23,087 nucleotides of DNA from positions 1 to 23,087 of the forward strand of contig JAOZSN010000014.1 in the NCBI GenBank assembly GCA_029939635.1, written 5' to 3'. Of the stretch, positions 8,626 through 16,149 are shown one piece after another. The translations under genes were made by a program, and so were the position numbers. The notes under the pieces are model-generated. The model made no database searches. It was not told where the DNA came from and saw only the letters and a list, made by a program, of their open reading frames with translations. Numbering within the stretch: position 1 is the stretch's first letter; every line of letters starts with the position of its first letter. The DNA comes from Deltaproteobacteria bacterium (GTDB lineage Bacteria; Desulfobacterota; Desulfobulbia; Desulfobulbales; SURF-16).

Positions 8626-8934
8626 ATGGCCCTGGTAAATCGTAACAACGTCCTTGAGACAATTATCTCCCTGTTAAATAAGGCGGGGCATGGCGTGGAG
8701 ATCCTCACCTATAAGCGCAACAGAGGGGTGACGATTATCAAAGACTCCAAATGCCTCCTCCACGTCAGTGAACGTGGCTACCAGCAAAAGGATTGGCTGG
8801 TTGACCAGGGAGAGTTGCCAAAACTAATAAAGAAATTATTGAAACGGGAGTTCCCCCGCAGCCGCAAAGTTCGACTGTACCAGCTGAAAAGCCCTGAAGA
8901 TTTTGATCTGGGCCAGCACCGAAAGAAAATATAA
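8626..8934 (+). CDS. Small protein of unknown function
   Basis: I do not recognise this 102-residue protein. It is soluble and basic, without signal peptide or membrane helix. The first half looks like a mixed alpha/beta fold (VLETIISLLNKAG then VEILTYKRNRGVTII) and the C-terminal third is a lysine/arginine-rich segment (LIKKLLKREFPRSRKVRLYQL) that could bind nucleic acid or simply be a basic helix; this is guesswork. It begins 53 bases after the hybrid kinase on the same strand and ends 15 bases from the convergent ilvY. Coding looks real because of its codon pattern and length between two firm genes, but the ATG has no clear ribosome binding site. Confidence 0.6.
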   Translation: MALVNRNNVLETIISLLNKAGHGVEILTYKRNRGVTIIKDSKCLLHVSERGYQQKDWLVDQGELPKLIKKLLKREFPRSRKVRLYQLKSPEDFDLGQHRKKI

Positions 8935-8949
8935 TCAGCAGGGAGCAGA

Positions 8950-9855
8950 TTATGAAGACACATCCATTTCTGTCCCACCTCGCTCCTGTTCCGCAATCTC
9001 CCAAAAGGCCATAATCTTAGGATTAGCCATTTTCTTTTTTAAGGTGCACAGGCCAATGGCAAAGGGTTGTAATTCTGGGGCACCCTGTAAGATTTCTACC
9101 TGATCACGCATGGGACTTTTTTCTAACACCAAGAGAGGCACAACAGCTACGCCATAGCCCAGACTTACCATGGCTATTAAGGCCTCATTTCCTGCAACTT
9201 GGGCGTACAAATTAAGGGCAAACTTCTTCTTGCGAAACCAGCCCTCGATACGTTCACGGCTCAAACCACGTTTCGCTAAAATGATGGGTGTTTCTTGCCA
9301 ATCTATTCTTTCTCCCGCATACCTGACAATTTCCGGATAATTAACCGGAGCAATGAAAACAAGGGGCGTACTGACCATATTCTTATACACCAGACGCCCT
9401 GGCATTGTGTCAGGCAAGGCCGCAATGGTAAGATCAACCTCGTTGTTTTCTATTTTTGATATTGCCTGGGCAGCATCACCGGTGTGCAGGTTTAAATGTA
9501 GATCTGGATACACCTTGCGGAATTTTCCTAAGATTGACGGTAATATTGTATAGGCTGCGGTAACAGAACAGTAGAGAGAGATTTCTCCACTGAGCATGAT
9601 ATCGTGTGATAAATCATCCCGTAATTCATCCCACCGGCCAATGACATCTTCAGCATATTTTTTAAAGACAAAACCGGCAGGACTCAGCTCAACGGAACGA
9701 TTATCCCGAATAAATAACGATGAACCAAGCTCCTCTTCCAGGCGCTGAATCACCCGAGTTAAGGCAGAAGCCGTGATATTACAGGCCCTGCTTGTCCGGC
9801 CAAAATGTAAAGATTCAGCCAGATGTTTAAAGAGTTTTAAATTTCTAATATCCAT
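8950..9855 (-). CDS. ilvY: LysR-family regulator IlvY
   Basis: LysR-type transcription factor, 301 residues from the preferred start at 9855 (MDIRNLKLFKHLAES); an in-frame ATG at 9867 would add only four residues. The N-terminal winged helix-turn-helix spans about 1-60, with ASALTRVIQRLEEELG as recognition region and linker, followed by LFIRDNRSVELSPAG. The effector domain includes CSVTAAY and LHTGDAAQAI. These segments closely follow what I recall of Escherichia coli IlvY (LKTFLHLAES.HFGR, LFVRDNR, CSVTAAY, TGDAADA). Divergent placement next to ilvC is the classical IlvY arrangement: IlvY represses itself and activates ilvC when acetolactate or acetohydroxybutyrate accumulates. I therefore infer the same role here. 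It converges on the small unknown gene, with only 15 bases between the stops. Confidence 0.9.
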   Translation of the reverse strand: MDIRNLKLFKHLAESLHFGRTSRACNITASALTRVIQRLEEELGSSLFIRDNRSVELSPAGFVFKKYAEDVIGRWDELRDDLSHDIMLSGEISLYCSVTAAYTILPSILGKFRKVYPDLHLNLHTGDAAQAISKIENNEVDLTIAALPDTMPGRLVYKNMVSTPLVFIAPVNYPEIVRYAGERIDWQETPIILAKRGLSRERIEGWFRKKKFALNLYAQVAGNEALIAMVSLGYGVAVVPLLVLEKSPMRDQVEILQGAPELQPFAIGLCTLKKKMANPKIMAFWEIAEQERGGTEMDVSS

Positions 9856-9980
9856 GCATGCCCCCATATTGCAACAACTGCAACACAGTAAACCAATTAA
9901 TTCACTTTACGCAATGTGTTATTTTGATAGAGTAACGACAAGATAGATAAACTCAGCTGGTAGCAGCTTAACCGTTGAAG

Positions 9981-10017
9981 ATTCTGGATCCCCACGCAGG
10001 CGGGAGTCTAGCGTCGT
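9981..10017. repeat. Degenerate REP-like palindromic element in the ilvC leader
   Basis: ATTCTGGATCCCC, then a short centre, then GGGAGTCTAGCGTCG, resembles the widespread chromosomal palindrome whose consensus reads roughly CTGGATTCCCGC...GCGGGAATGACG. Here the arms 9984-9993 and 10002-10011 pair over an 8-base loop with one mismatch and two wobble pairs. A possible half-copy (CGTCATTCCAG, 11675-11685) lies on the other side of ilvC. The family assignment rests on my recollection of the consensus. Confidence 0.4.
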
Positions 10018-10069
10018 TTACTGAATTTCATTAGAGTCACATATATTTTTCCAATTACTTTAACCAAAC

Positions 10070-10074
10070 AGGAG
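10070..10074 (+). promoter_or_regulatory. ilvC ribosome binding site
   Basis: AGGAG seven bases before the ATG at 10082. It is one of the few strong Shine-Dalgarno matches in the window and fixes the ilvC start. Confidence 0.8.
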
Positions 10075-10081
10075 CTCCATC

Positions 10082-11554
10082 ATGGGTGAAAATTATTTCA
10101 ACACCTTACCACTACGTTTACAATTAGAAGAACTAGGCCAGTGTCGGTTCATGGATCCGTCTGAATTCAATGGCGTTGAGGCCCTAATGGGCAAGAAAAT
10201 TGTTATTGTTGGTTGCGGAGCACAAGGCCTGCATCAAGGACTTAACCTTCGTGATTCCGGTCTTGACGTATCGTATACCCTGCGTGAAGCAGCCATTAGC
10301 GAAAAACGCCAATCATGGAAAAATGCCACTGAAAACGATTTTACCGTGGGCACCTATGACGAACTCATCCCCACGGCTGATCTTGTCATTAATCTTACCC
10401 CGGACAAGCAGCATACCAACGCGGTTTCATCCTTCATGCCGCTGATGAAAGATGGTGCCTGTCTTTCCTACTCCCATGGTTTTAATATCGTTGAAGAAGG
10501 AATGCAGATCCGTAAAGACCTCACCGTCATTATGGTTGCCCCCAAATCCCCTGGCACTGAAGTTCGTGAAGAGTATAAGCGTGGTTTCGGTGTTCCTACC
10601 CTGCTGGCTGTTCATCGCGAGAATGATCCACAAGGAATGGGTTGGGATCTGGCCAAGGCATATGCGGCAGGCACTGGTGGTGACCGTGCCGGTTGCTTAG
10701 AGTCCTCCTTTGTTGCTGAGGTTAAGTCTGATCTCATGGGCGAGCAAACCATCCTCTGTGGCATGCTGCAGGCCGGCTCCCTTCTCTGTTATGACAAGAT
10801 GATGGATAAGGGTATTGAGGAAGGATACGCCTCTAAACTCATCCAACAAGGCTGGGAAACCATCACCGAAGCATTAAAGCATGGTGGCATTACCAACATG
10901 ATGGATCGCTTGTCCAATCCTGCTAAGATTAAGGCCTGTGCACTTGCCGATGAGATGACTGATATCCTCAGGCCATTATTTCATAAGCATATGGATGATA
11001 TCATGTCCGGTTACTTTTCCCGCACCATGATGGAAGATTGGGCAAATGATGACAAAAACCTTCTCGGCTGGCGGGCAGCAACCGCAGAAACTACCTTTGA
11101 GAAAGCAACAGGTACTGATGCTGACATCCCAGAACAAGAATATTTTGACAACGCCATCCTCATGGTTGCCATGGTTAAATGTGGTGTTGAGCTGGCCTTT
11201 GACACCATGGTTTCCGCAGGCATCAAGGCAGAGTCAGCATATTATGAGTCACTGCACGAGGTACCTCTTATTGCCAACACCATTGCCCGTAAGAAGTTAT
11301 ACGAGATGAATGTGGTAATATCTGATACCGCAGAATATGGTTGCTACCTCTTTGCCCATGCCGCTGGCCCATTGCTTACCGATTTCATGAAGAACATCGA
11401 CACCGACATGATAGGTAAAGGCATGGCTGATACCGGCAATGGTGTGGATAACGTTGAACTTATCGCAGCCAATGAAGGCATTCGCTATACTGGCGTGGAA
11501 ATAATTGGTGAAGAGCTTCGTTCGTATATGAGTGCCATGAAGCCTATTATCTAA
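10082..11554 (+). CDS. ilvC: Ketol-acid reductoisomerase, long (class II) form
   Basis: NADPH- and Mg-dependent enzyme of branched-chain amino acid synthesis; it converts 2-acetolactate to 2,3-dihydroxyisovalerate and 2-aceto-2-hydroxybutyrate to the isoleucine precursor. At 490 residues it is the long, class II type typified by Escherichia coli IlvC (491), not the ~330-residue class I type. The cofactor-binding loop VGCGAQGLHQGLNLRDSG, the active-site SHGFN with His132, APKSPGTEVREEYKRG, ESSFVAEVKSDLMGEQ, and ESLHELPL-like and ISDTAEYG segments all match the enteric protein closely. All catalytic acids appear present. It has a strong ribosome binding site, its own terminator, and is divergent from ilvY, so regulation by IlvY is likely. 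The partner acetolactate synthase and ilvD are not in this window. Confidence 0.97.
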   Translation: MGENYFNTLPLRLQLEELGQCRFMDPSEFNGVEALMGKKIVIVGCGAQGLHQGLNLRDSGLDVSYTLREAAISEKRQSWKNATENDFTVGTYDELIPTADLVINLTPDKQHTNAVSSFMPLMKDGACLSYSHGFNIVEEGMQIRKDLTVIMVAPKSPGTEVREEYKRGFGVPTLLAVHRENDPQGMGWDLAKAYAAGTGGDRAGCLESSFVAEVKSDLMGEQTILCGMLQAGSLLCYDKMMDKGIEEGYASKLIQQGWETITEALKHGGITNMMDRLSNPAKIKACALADEMTDILRPLFHKHMDDIMSGYFSRTMMEDWANDDKNLLGWRAATAETTFEKATGTDADIPEQEYFDNAILMVAMVKCGVELAFDTMVSAGIKAESAYYESLHEVPLIANTIARKKLYEMNVVISDTAEYGCYLFAHAAGPLLTDFMKNIDTDMIGKGMADTGNGVDNVELIAANEGIRYTGVEIIGEELRSYMSAMKPII

Positions 11555-11620
11555 TCGGCAGAGTAAAGATTAATTCCTCTTCACACCATGTAAGAATTAT
11601 AAACGTACATGGTACTGGGC

Positions 11621-11660
11621 AGGTAGAGGTGAGTTTATTTAGCTCACCTCTACCTCTTTT
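11621..11660 (+). terminator. Rho-independent terminator of ilvC
   Basis: A perfect 13-bp inverted repeat (AGGTAGAGGTGAG at 11621-11633, CTCACCTCTACCT at 11643-11655) encloses a 9-base loop and is followed by CTTTT. It lies 66 bases after the ilvC stop. The T-run is short, but the stem is strong. Confidence 0.8.
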
Positions 11661-11761
11661 CGAGTAAGTCCACCCGTCATTCCAGACTATTTCAAAATGT
11701 ACTGCTACTCTGACGAGCTATCTTTCAGGCCCATTCTCACAGCAAGAAAAAATTGAGCTAC

Positions 11762-11785
11762 CATGTTTGCAAGAAAGCAAACATG
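11762..11785. repeat. Perfect 9-bp stem-loop
   Basis: CATGTTTGC and GCAAACATG form a perfect stem around a 6-base loop (AAGAAA). On the minus strand it lies downstream of the tRNA terminator and is followed, after about nine bases, by a T-run, so it could be a backup terminator; on the plus strand no T-run follows. No further role is evident. Confidence 0.45.
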
Positions 11786-11791
11786 AAGACA

Positions 11792-11843
11792 TAAAAAAAG
11801 CGCAAACTCAAGATAACCACTTGAATTTGCGCTTATTTTTTTT
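11792..11843 (-). terminator. tRNA-Leu terminator, two-way
   Basis: Arms AAGCGCAAACTCAAG (11798-11812) and CTTGAATTTGCGCTT (11820-11834) pair over a 7-base loop. The single imperfect position is a T-G wobble on the minus-strand RNA but a C-A mismatch on the plus-strand RNA, so it fits best as the terminator of the minus-strand tRNA gene. A run of seven A (11793-11799) and a run of eight T (11836-11843) flank it, which would allow termination from both sides. It starts immediately after the tRNA 3' CCA. Confidence 0.85.
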
Positions 11844-11930
11844 GGTGCCTAGAGCGAGAATCGAACTCGCACGGAGCTATGCTCCACGAGATTTTAAGTC
11901 TCGGGTGTCTACCAGTTCCACCATCCAGGC
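11843..11930 (-). tRNA. tRNA-Leu(UAA)
   Basis: On the minus strand an 88-base cloverleaf is visible, including an encoded 3' CCA (11843-11845). The acceptor stem pairs GCCTGGA with TCTAGGC, followed by discriminator A. The anticodon stem CGAGA/TCTCG holds the loop CTTAAAA, giving anticodon UAA, which reads UUA and UUG leucine codons. A long variable arm (TGGAGCATAGCTCCG) marks it as a class II tRNA, and the T loop GTTCGATTC is canonical. A terminator follows directly. Upstream on its strand is the AT-rich 5' flank of the PRPP synthetase gene, so the two genes are divergent. Confidence 0.97.
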
Positions 11931-12070
11931 ATAGTGCGGTTGTAGCATATTGTCAGGGCCGAGGCAAGGGTCAAAATACGACTCCAGCAAATTTGCATTT
12001 TTCAATATATATCAGTAAAAGTAAGTTACACGAAATTAAACACTTAAACCTTAGCCTACCAATTAAAAGA

Positions 12071-13000
12071 ATGAACCGAACAGATCGTGACAACCTGATC
12101 ATCATGGCCACATATGCCTCCGAGGCCCTTGGCCAAGCCGTAGCCCATGAGTTGGATTGCGATTTCAGCAAAGTCATTAGACAACAATTTTCCGATGGGG
12201 AAGTCCACCACACCTTTCCTGTGGACATTGCTGGCCGCGATATTATCATTGTTGCCGCCACCCATGATGACGCATCCCAACAGGAATTACTTGATTTGGT
12301 AAGTGGCTGTAATTATTATCTGGCCCACACTATCAATCTTATCATCCCCTACCTGGGCTATTCCACCATGGAACAGGCCAAACCTGGAGTTAACGAGATA
12401 CCAAAAGGTATCACCCGGACCCGACAGATCTTCCGTTCCCGCCCTGACTTCACCGCCTTTATTGATCTGCATTCCGAGGCCGTACTCCACGCCCATGGTG
12501 GGGAAATCCACTCGCTACACATCCAGACAGATGAGCTGGTGGTGAAAAAAATAGAATCGCTCCAGCTTGACGATTTTGTCCTGGTCTCCCCTGACTATGG
12601 TCGTTCTAAATGGGTAGCGCGACTGGCTGGCAAACTAGGGGCCCCACATACTGCAGCTGACAAGGATCGCTTTGCCAAAGACAAGACCATGGTGGGTCAG
12701 GTGGCTGGTGTAGTGGCAGGAAAAACTGCCATCATCTGTGATGACATGATCCGCACTGGTGGTTCTATTATCCAAACAGCCAAACGCTGCCTGGACGCTG
12801 GCGCCAAAGACACCATCCTCTTTGCCACCCACCTTGTGCTGTCTGGAGATTGTCGCCAACGGATGATTGACAATGGCATCAACAAGGTCATCGGAGCAGA
12901 CACCTATCCGGGCCGCATAAGTGATGACCTCCTTGATCTATACTCGGTGGCACCTCTAGTAGCCCGCACCCTCTCCAAACAACTTAGAATCATAAGCTGA
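12071..13000 (+). CDS. PRPP synthetase (ribose-phosphate pyrophosphokinase), divergent type
   Basis: Predicted to transfer pyrophosphate from ATP to ribose 5-phosphate, making PRPP for nucleotide, histidine and tryptophan synthesis. From ATG 12071 the product is 309 residues, the usual family length. A longer frame reaches back into the tRNA gene and is not credible. Family landmarks: QQFSDGEV near 38, PYLGYSTMEQAKPG, DLH with His134, the catalytic loop Lys198/Arg200 in DKDR, and the PRPP-binding loop DDMIRTGG at 224-231. The last differs from the common DDMIDTAG/DDIIDTGG of housekeeping Prs, and DLHSEAVLHAHG replaces DLHA.QIQGFF, so this belongs to a divergent branch. Catalytic residues seem kept, so activity is likely, but it may be a second, specialised copy. 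The PilZ-like gene follows after 67 bases. Confidence 0.85.
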   Translation: MNRTDRDNLIIMATYASEALGQAVAHELDCDFSKVIRQQFSDGEVHHTFPVDIAGRDIIIVAATHDDASQQELLDLVSGCNYYLAHTINLIIPYLGYSTMEQAKPGVNEIPKGITRTRQIFRSRPDFTAFIDLHSEAVLHAHGGEIHSLHIQTDELVVKKIESLQLDDFVLVSPDYGRSKWVARLAGKLGAPHTAADKDRFAKDKTMVGQVAGVVAGKTAIICDDMIRTGGSIIQTAKRCLDAGAKDTILFATHLVLSGDCRQRMIDNGINKVIGADTYPGRISDDLLDLYSVAPLVARTLSKQLRIIS

Positions 13001-13067
13001 GGGATTCTGTGATGATGGCAGGTAAATAGTCTCTTTTAAAAATTCACCTCATTATTGGTTATGATTA

Positions 13068-13451
13068 ATGGAAACTGAACGACGCAGAGAGAAAAGATAC
13101 AAAAGTAGCGAGGAATGCAGCATTTTCCTCAGTGATGGTCCAGACGGCCTAGCCTCCTCGGCCTCCATGCAGGGCAAACTCCAGGCCATCAGCTTCTATG
13201 GAGCCGGCATCATCTTGCCCGCCATCCTCATTGACCGCCTCCACTTGGCCTATGCTCCCCAAGAGTCTGAGACCTTAACCCTGCAACTCTCCATTTCTCC
13301 TTCTTCTGCCGACAAAACTCTCACCATCCCCTGCAAGATGCGCTGGTACAATAAAAAGCTTGATAACGAACCCTACCCATTTTGCCTGGGCCTGGAATTT
13401 CTTACCCCCCTTAGTACGGAACAGTTAAAAATCATTAGAGGGAAAAAATAA
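13068..13451 (+). CDS. PilZ-domain-like protein
   Basis: A 127-residue single-domain cytosolic protein. The N-terminus has the RxxxR-type basic motif (ERRREKRY, Arg6 and Arg10) that binds cyclic di-GMP in PilZ domains, followed by a beta-rich body ending in YPFCLGLEFL, a typical PilZ closing strand. The second motif, normally D/N-x-S-x-x-G, reads AISFYG (40-45), so the first acidic/amide position is Ala. Cyclic di-GMP binding may therefore be weakened. Stand-alone PilZ proteins commonly act as adaptors in motility or surface attachment. It is convergent with copA, 69 bases apart, with no terminator that I can see between them. Assignment is likely but rests on short motifs. Confidence 0.7.
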   Translation: METERRREKRYKSSEECSIFLSDGPDGLASSASMQGKLQAISFYGAGIILPAILIDRLHLAYAPQESETLTLQLSISPSSADKTLTIPCKMRWYNKKLDNEPYPFCLGLEFLTPLSTEQLKIIRGKK

Positions 13452-13520
13452 CCAGCAATCTTCTAAATCGTAAAAATTGCGCAGGGGTAACAAACTAGAA
13501 TTATTTGGGTTCAGAAAGAG

Positions 13521-16004
13521 TTAAGGTTTAAAAAATCGCAAGCGCAGGGCATTACTCACCACCGATACGGAACTCATGGCCATAGCAGCCCCGCCGATCA
13601 TCGGATTGAGGGTGGGCCCACCAAAGATATAGAGAACACCAGCAGCCACGGGAACACCAACAATATTATAGGCAAAGGCCCAGAACAGGTTTTGCTTGAT
13701 ATTACGCATGGTTGCCCTGCTTAAGCCCATGGCAGTAATGACCCCATCCAAGTTGCCCTGCATCAGCACCATATCACCCGACTCAATGGCCACGTCAATG
13801 CCTGTACCCATGGCAATACCCACATCAGCACGGGCCAGGGCCGGGGCATCATTGAGACCATCACCCACCATGGCCACCACCCTGCCCTCATCCTGCAGAC
13901 GGGCTATTTCTGTATCCTTTTCATCTGGCAACACCTGAGCAATAACCTGATCAATACCCACCTGCTCTGCAATGGCCCGCGCCGTTTGCCTGTTATCACC
14001 GGTGAGCATAACCACATGAATGGCCAGGGCATGGAGCCTAGAAATGGTGGCCGCGGTCTCCCCCTTCACCGTGTCTGCCACGCCGAGGAGAGCCTGGAAT
14101 CTGCCATCCAGGGCCAGATAAAGGGCTGTCTTACCCTGCTGAGCCAACTCCTCAGCCTGTTGCAACCACTCCCTCTCAATGCCTGTTACCTGCCGTTCTT
14201 CCATGAGTTGCATATTGCCCAACAAGAGTTGGCTGTCATCCGCCACTATTGCCTCAATACCCTGGCCAGGTAAGGCCTGAAAACTCCTGGCCTTGGAGAA
14301 AATAATACCCTCCTCAGTGACCGAACGTACAATGGCCTCGGCCAAGGGATGTTCCGAACTACTCTCCGCCCCAGCCACCAGAGCCAACAACGTGCCACGC
14401 TCCATCGCTCCAGCACAGGCCATAAAATCAGTAAGGCGAGGCTGGCCATGGGTCAAGGTACCAGTCTTATCAAAGACTATGGTGTTTACCTGCTGGGCCC
14501 GTTCCAACACCTCACCATTCTTAATCAACACCCCCAACTGGGCGCCACGTCCCATGCCTACCATAATTGAGGTTGGAGTGGCCAGCCCCATGGCACAGGG
14601 GCAGGCTATGACCAGAACGGCAATAAAAATACGCAGGCTGAAACTAAAATCCGCCTGGCCGACAAAATACCAGGAAAGCCCAGCCACACAGGCAATAGCC
14701 ATGACCATTGGCACAAAATAAAGACTGATGCGATCGGCCAGATTGGCAATGGGCGCCTTGGAGCCCTGGGCCTGCTGGACAAGCTTGATGATGCGAGCCA
14801 GCATGGTATCCTGACCCACCTTCTCGGCAGCCATGGTGAGGGCTCCATGCCTGTTTAAGGTGCCACTTAAAAGGGCATCCCCCTTAGATTTTTGCACAGC
14901 CAGGCTCTCGCCGGTGAGCATTGATTCATCCACCCGGGAACCACCATCCACCACCATGCCATCCACAGGGATACGTTCCCCTGGCCGCACGAGAATATGA
15001 TCACCGGCCAGGATATCCTCTACCAGGATAGTTTCCTGGCCACCCTCTTTTAGCAGAATTGCCTCCTCTGGAGCCAACTTCATGAGCTTGCTGATTGCCT
15101 CTGAGGTCCGTGCCTTGGCCTTGGCCTCTAAATACTTGCCCAACGAGACCAGGGCAATGAGCATAGCAGCTGACTCAAAATAGAGATCATGGGCTAAGGC
15201 CACCGGATCAATCCCCAGGCCAATCTCCACCAAATTCCAACTAGAATAGACAAAGGCGGCACCTGTGCCCACCGCAATGAGCGAATCCATGGTTGGCATA
15301 CGACGCAGCAAGGCCGGGATACCTAGCTGATAAAAATTTCTGCCAACCCACAGAACCGGCAAGACAAGACAGAACTGCAGTGTAGCAAAACTCAACGGGG
15401 CATGATTTGGATGAATGAACCGAGGTAACTGCAGACCAACCATGTGGCCCATGGAGATAACCATAATGATAAAGGCCAGCAGAAAAGAAGGAATGAGCCG
15501 AGCCTGCATGGCAGCCAAGGCATCATGCTGTTCTTGCTGCTTGTTTGCTAAACTCGCCTGCCCCCCATCACTGGCAAGAGTGGCAGAAAAACCGAGATCA
15601 CTGATTGCCCCGCGAATCTGCCGTAAGGTAATTGATTCTGGTGCAAATTCTAGCTGGCAACTCTCTGCGGCCAGATTCACTGTACAGTGCGTCACCCCAG
15701 CAAGGCCTGTGACCACTTTTTCAATACGACTGGAACAGGCAGCACAGTGCATGCCGCCCAACTCAAGTTCCACCTGCCGAACAGTGGCGGGAAGAACCAG
15801 GGCAAAGCCGAGTTCACTTATAGCCGTGCCTATATCAGCAAGGGAGATGGTCTCATCATGCCACCCCAAGAATATGGACGCACTGGCCAGATTAACCACA
15901 GCCTCGTCCACACCAACCAGAGCCCCCACCACCTTTTCAATGCGCGTTGAACAGGCAGCACAATGCATGCCTGTAATCTCTGTCTGTAATTGCCTAAATG
16001 CCAT
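13521..16004 (-). CDS. copA: Copper-exporting P1B-type ATPase
   Basis: Inner-membrane pump predicted to export Cu(I), or Ag(I), from the cytoplasm at the cost of ATP. The 827-residue protein has two N-terminal heavy-metal-associated domains with GMHCAAC motifs (Cys15/Cys18 and Cys87/Cys90), then eight predicted membrane helices. Landmarks: TGES (364-367) in the actuator domain, the metal-binding CPC motif (468-470), the phosphorylated Asp512 in DKTGT, the HP motif (552-553) of P1B pumps, and GDGLND (714-719). The C-terminal helix has MAMSSVSVVSNALRL, typical of the Cu(I) (P1B-1) group. Its start at 16004 follows a GAGAG-type site. It is divergent from the small CopZ-like gene, which likely supplies it with copper. 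No CueR- or CsoR-type regulator is found nearby. Confidence 0.95.
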   Translation of the reverse strand: MAFRQLQTEITGMHCAACSTRIEKVVGALVGVDEAVVNLASASIFLGWHDETISLADIGTAISELGFALVLPATVRQVELELGGMHCAACSSRIEKVVTGLAGVTHCTVNLAAESCQLEFAPESITLRQIRGAISDLGFSATLASDGGQASLANKQQEQHDALAAMQARLIPSFLLAFIIMVISMGHMVGLQLPRFIHPNHAPLSFATLQFCLVLPVLWVGRNFYQLGIPALLRRMPTMDSLIAVGTGAAFVYSSWNLVEIGLGIDPVALAHDLYFESAAMLIALVSLGKYLEAKAKARTSEAISKLMKLAPEEAILLKEGGQETILVEDILAGDHILVRPGERIPVDGMVVDGGSRVDESMLTGESLAVQKSKGDALLSGTLNRHGALTMAAEKVGQDTMLARIIKLVQQAQGSKAPIANLADRISLYFVPMVMAIACVAGLSWYFVGQADFSFSLRIFIAVLVIACPCAMGLATPTSIMVGMGRGAQLGVLIKNGEVLERAQQVNTIVFDKTGTLTHGQPRLTDFMACAGAMERGTLLALVAGAESSSEHPLAEAIVRSVTEEGIIFSKARSFQALPGQGIEAIVADDSQLLLGNMQLMEERQVTGIEREWLQQAEELAQQGKTALYLALDGRFQALLGVADTVKGETAATISRLHALAIHVVMLTGDNRQTARAIAEQVGIDQVIAQVLPDEKDTEIARLQDEGRVVAMVGDGLNDAPALARADVGIAMGTGIDVAIESGDMVLMQGNLDGVITAMGLSRATMRNIKQNLFWAFAYNIVGVPVAAGVLYIFGGPTLNPMIGGAAMAMSSVSVVSNALRLRFFKP

Positions 16005-16091
16005 TGCTATCTCTCACTTACAAAAATAAATATTAATCCCTGCCCCCCAATAATACATCTTGCCCAAATCAGCGGCCATGACTATTTTGGA

Positions 16092-16120
16092 ATATTACCA
16101 ATACAAAATATGCTCGTCAA
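16092..16120 (-). promoter_or_regulatory. Candidate copA promoter
   Basis: On the minus strand TTGACG (complement of 16115-16120) and TAATAT (complement of 16092-16097) are separated by 17 bases and point to copA. A short dyad, TTGG at 16087-16090 with CCAA at 16098-16101, overlaps the -10 region and could be an operator. This is pattern matching only. Confidence 0.45.
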
Positions 16121-16149
16121 AATCACCATTAAAAGTAAGGAGAATAGTC

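Larger units (their letters stand above)
9856..10081. promoter_or_regulatory. ilvY-ilvC divergent control region
   Basis: This 226-base gap must hold both divergent promoters and the IlvY operators. Near the ilvY side TGCAACA occurs twice with a 9-base period (9870-9876 and 9879-9885), and ATTGC at 9868-9872 is matched in inverted orientation by GCAAT at 9911-9915. These TTGC/GCAA elements are the best operator candidates, but I cannot confirm the IlvY consensus from memory. The ilvC side carries two hairpins (9955-9968 and 9984-10011). Promoter hexamers are not clear enough to call. Confidence 0.5.

Noticed and set aside
11879..12070. N-terminal extension of the PRPP synthetase reading frame
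   Set aside because: It overlaps the tRNA-Leu gene on the opposite strand, and the extra 64 residues are unlike the family; the homologous region starts after ATG 12071.
15415..16029. Long open frame (204 codons) antisense to the copA 5' end
   Set aside because: It mirrors the firmly identified copA in the opposite strand; the product is Ser/Arg/Ala-rich with no family resemblance, as expected of a shadow frame.
16060..16149. Upstream 30-residue extension of the CopZ-like gene
   Set aside because: The extra residues are not part of an HMA domain, and a strong AAGGAG sits correctly before TTG 16150.
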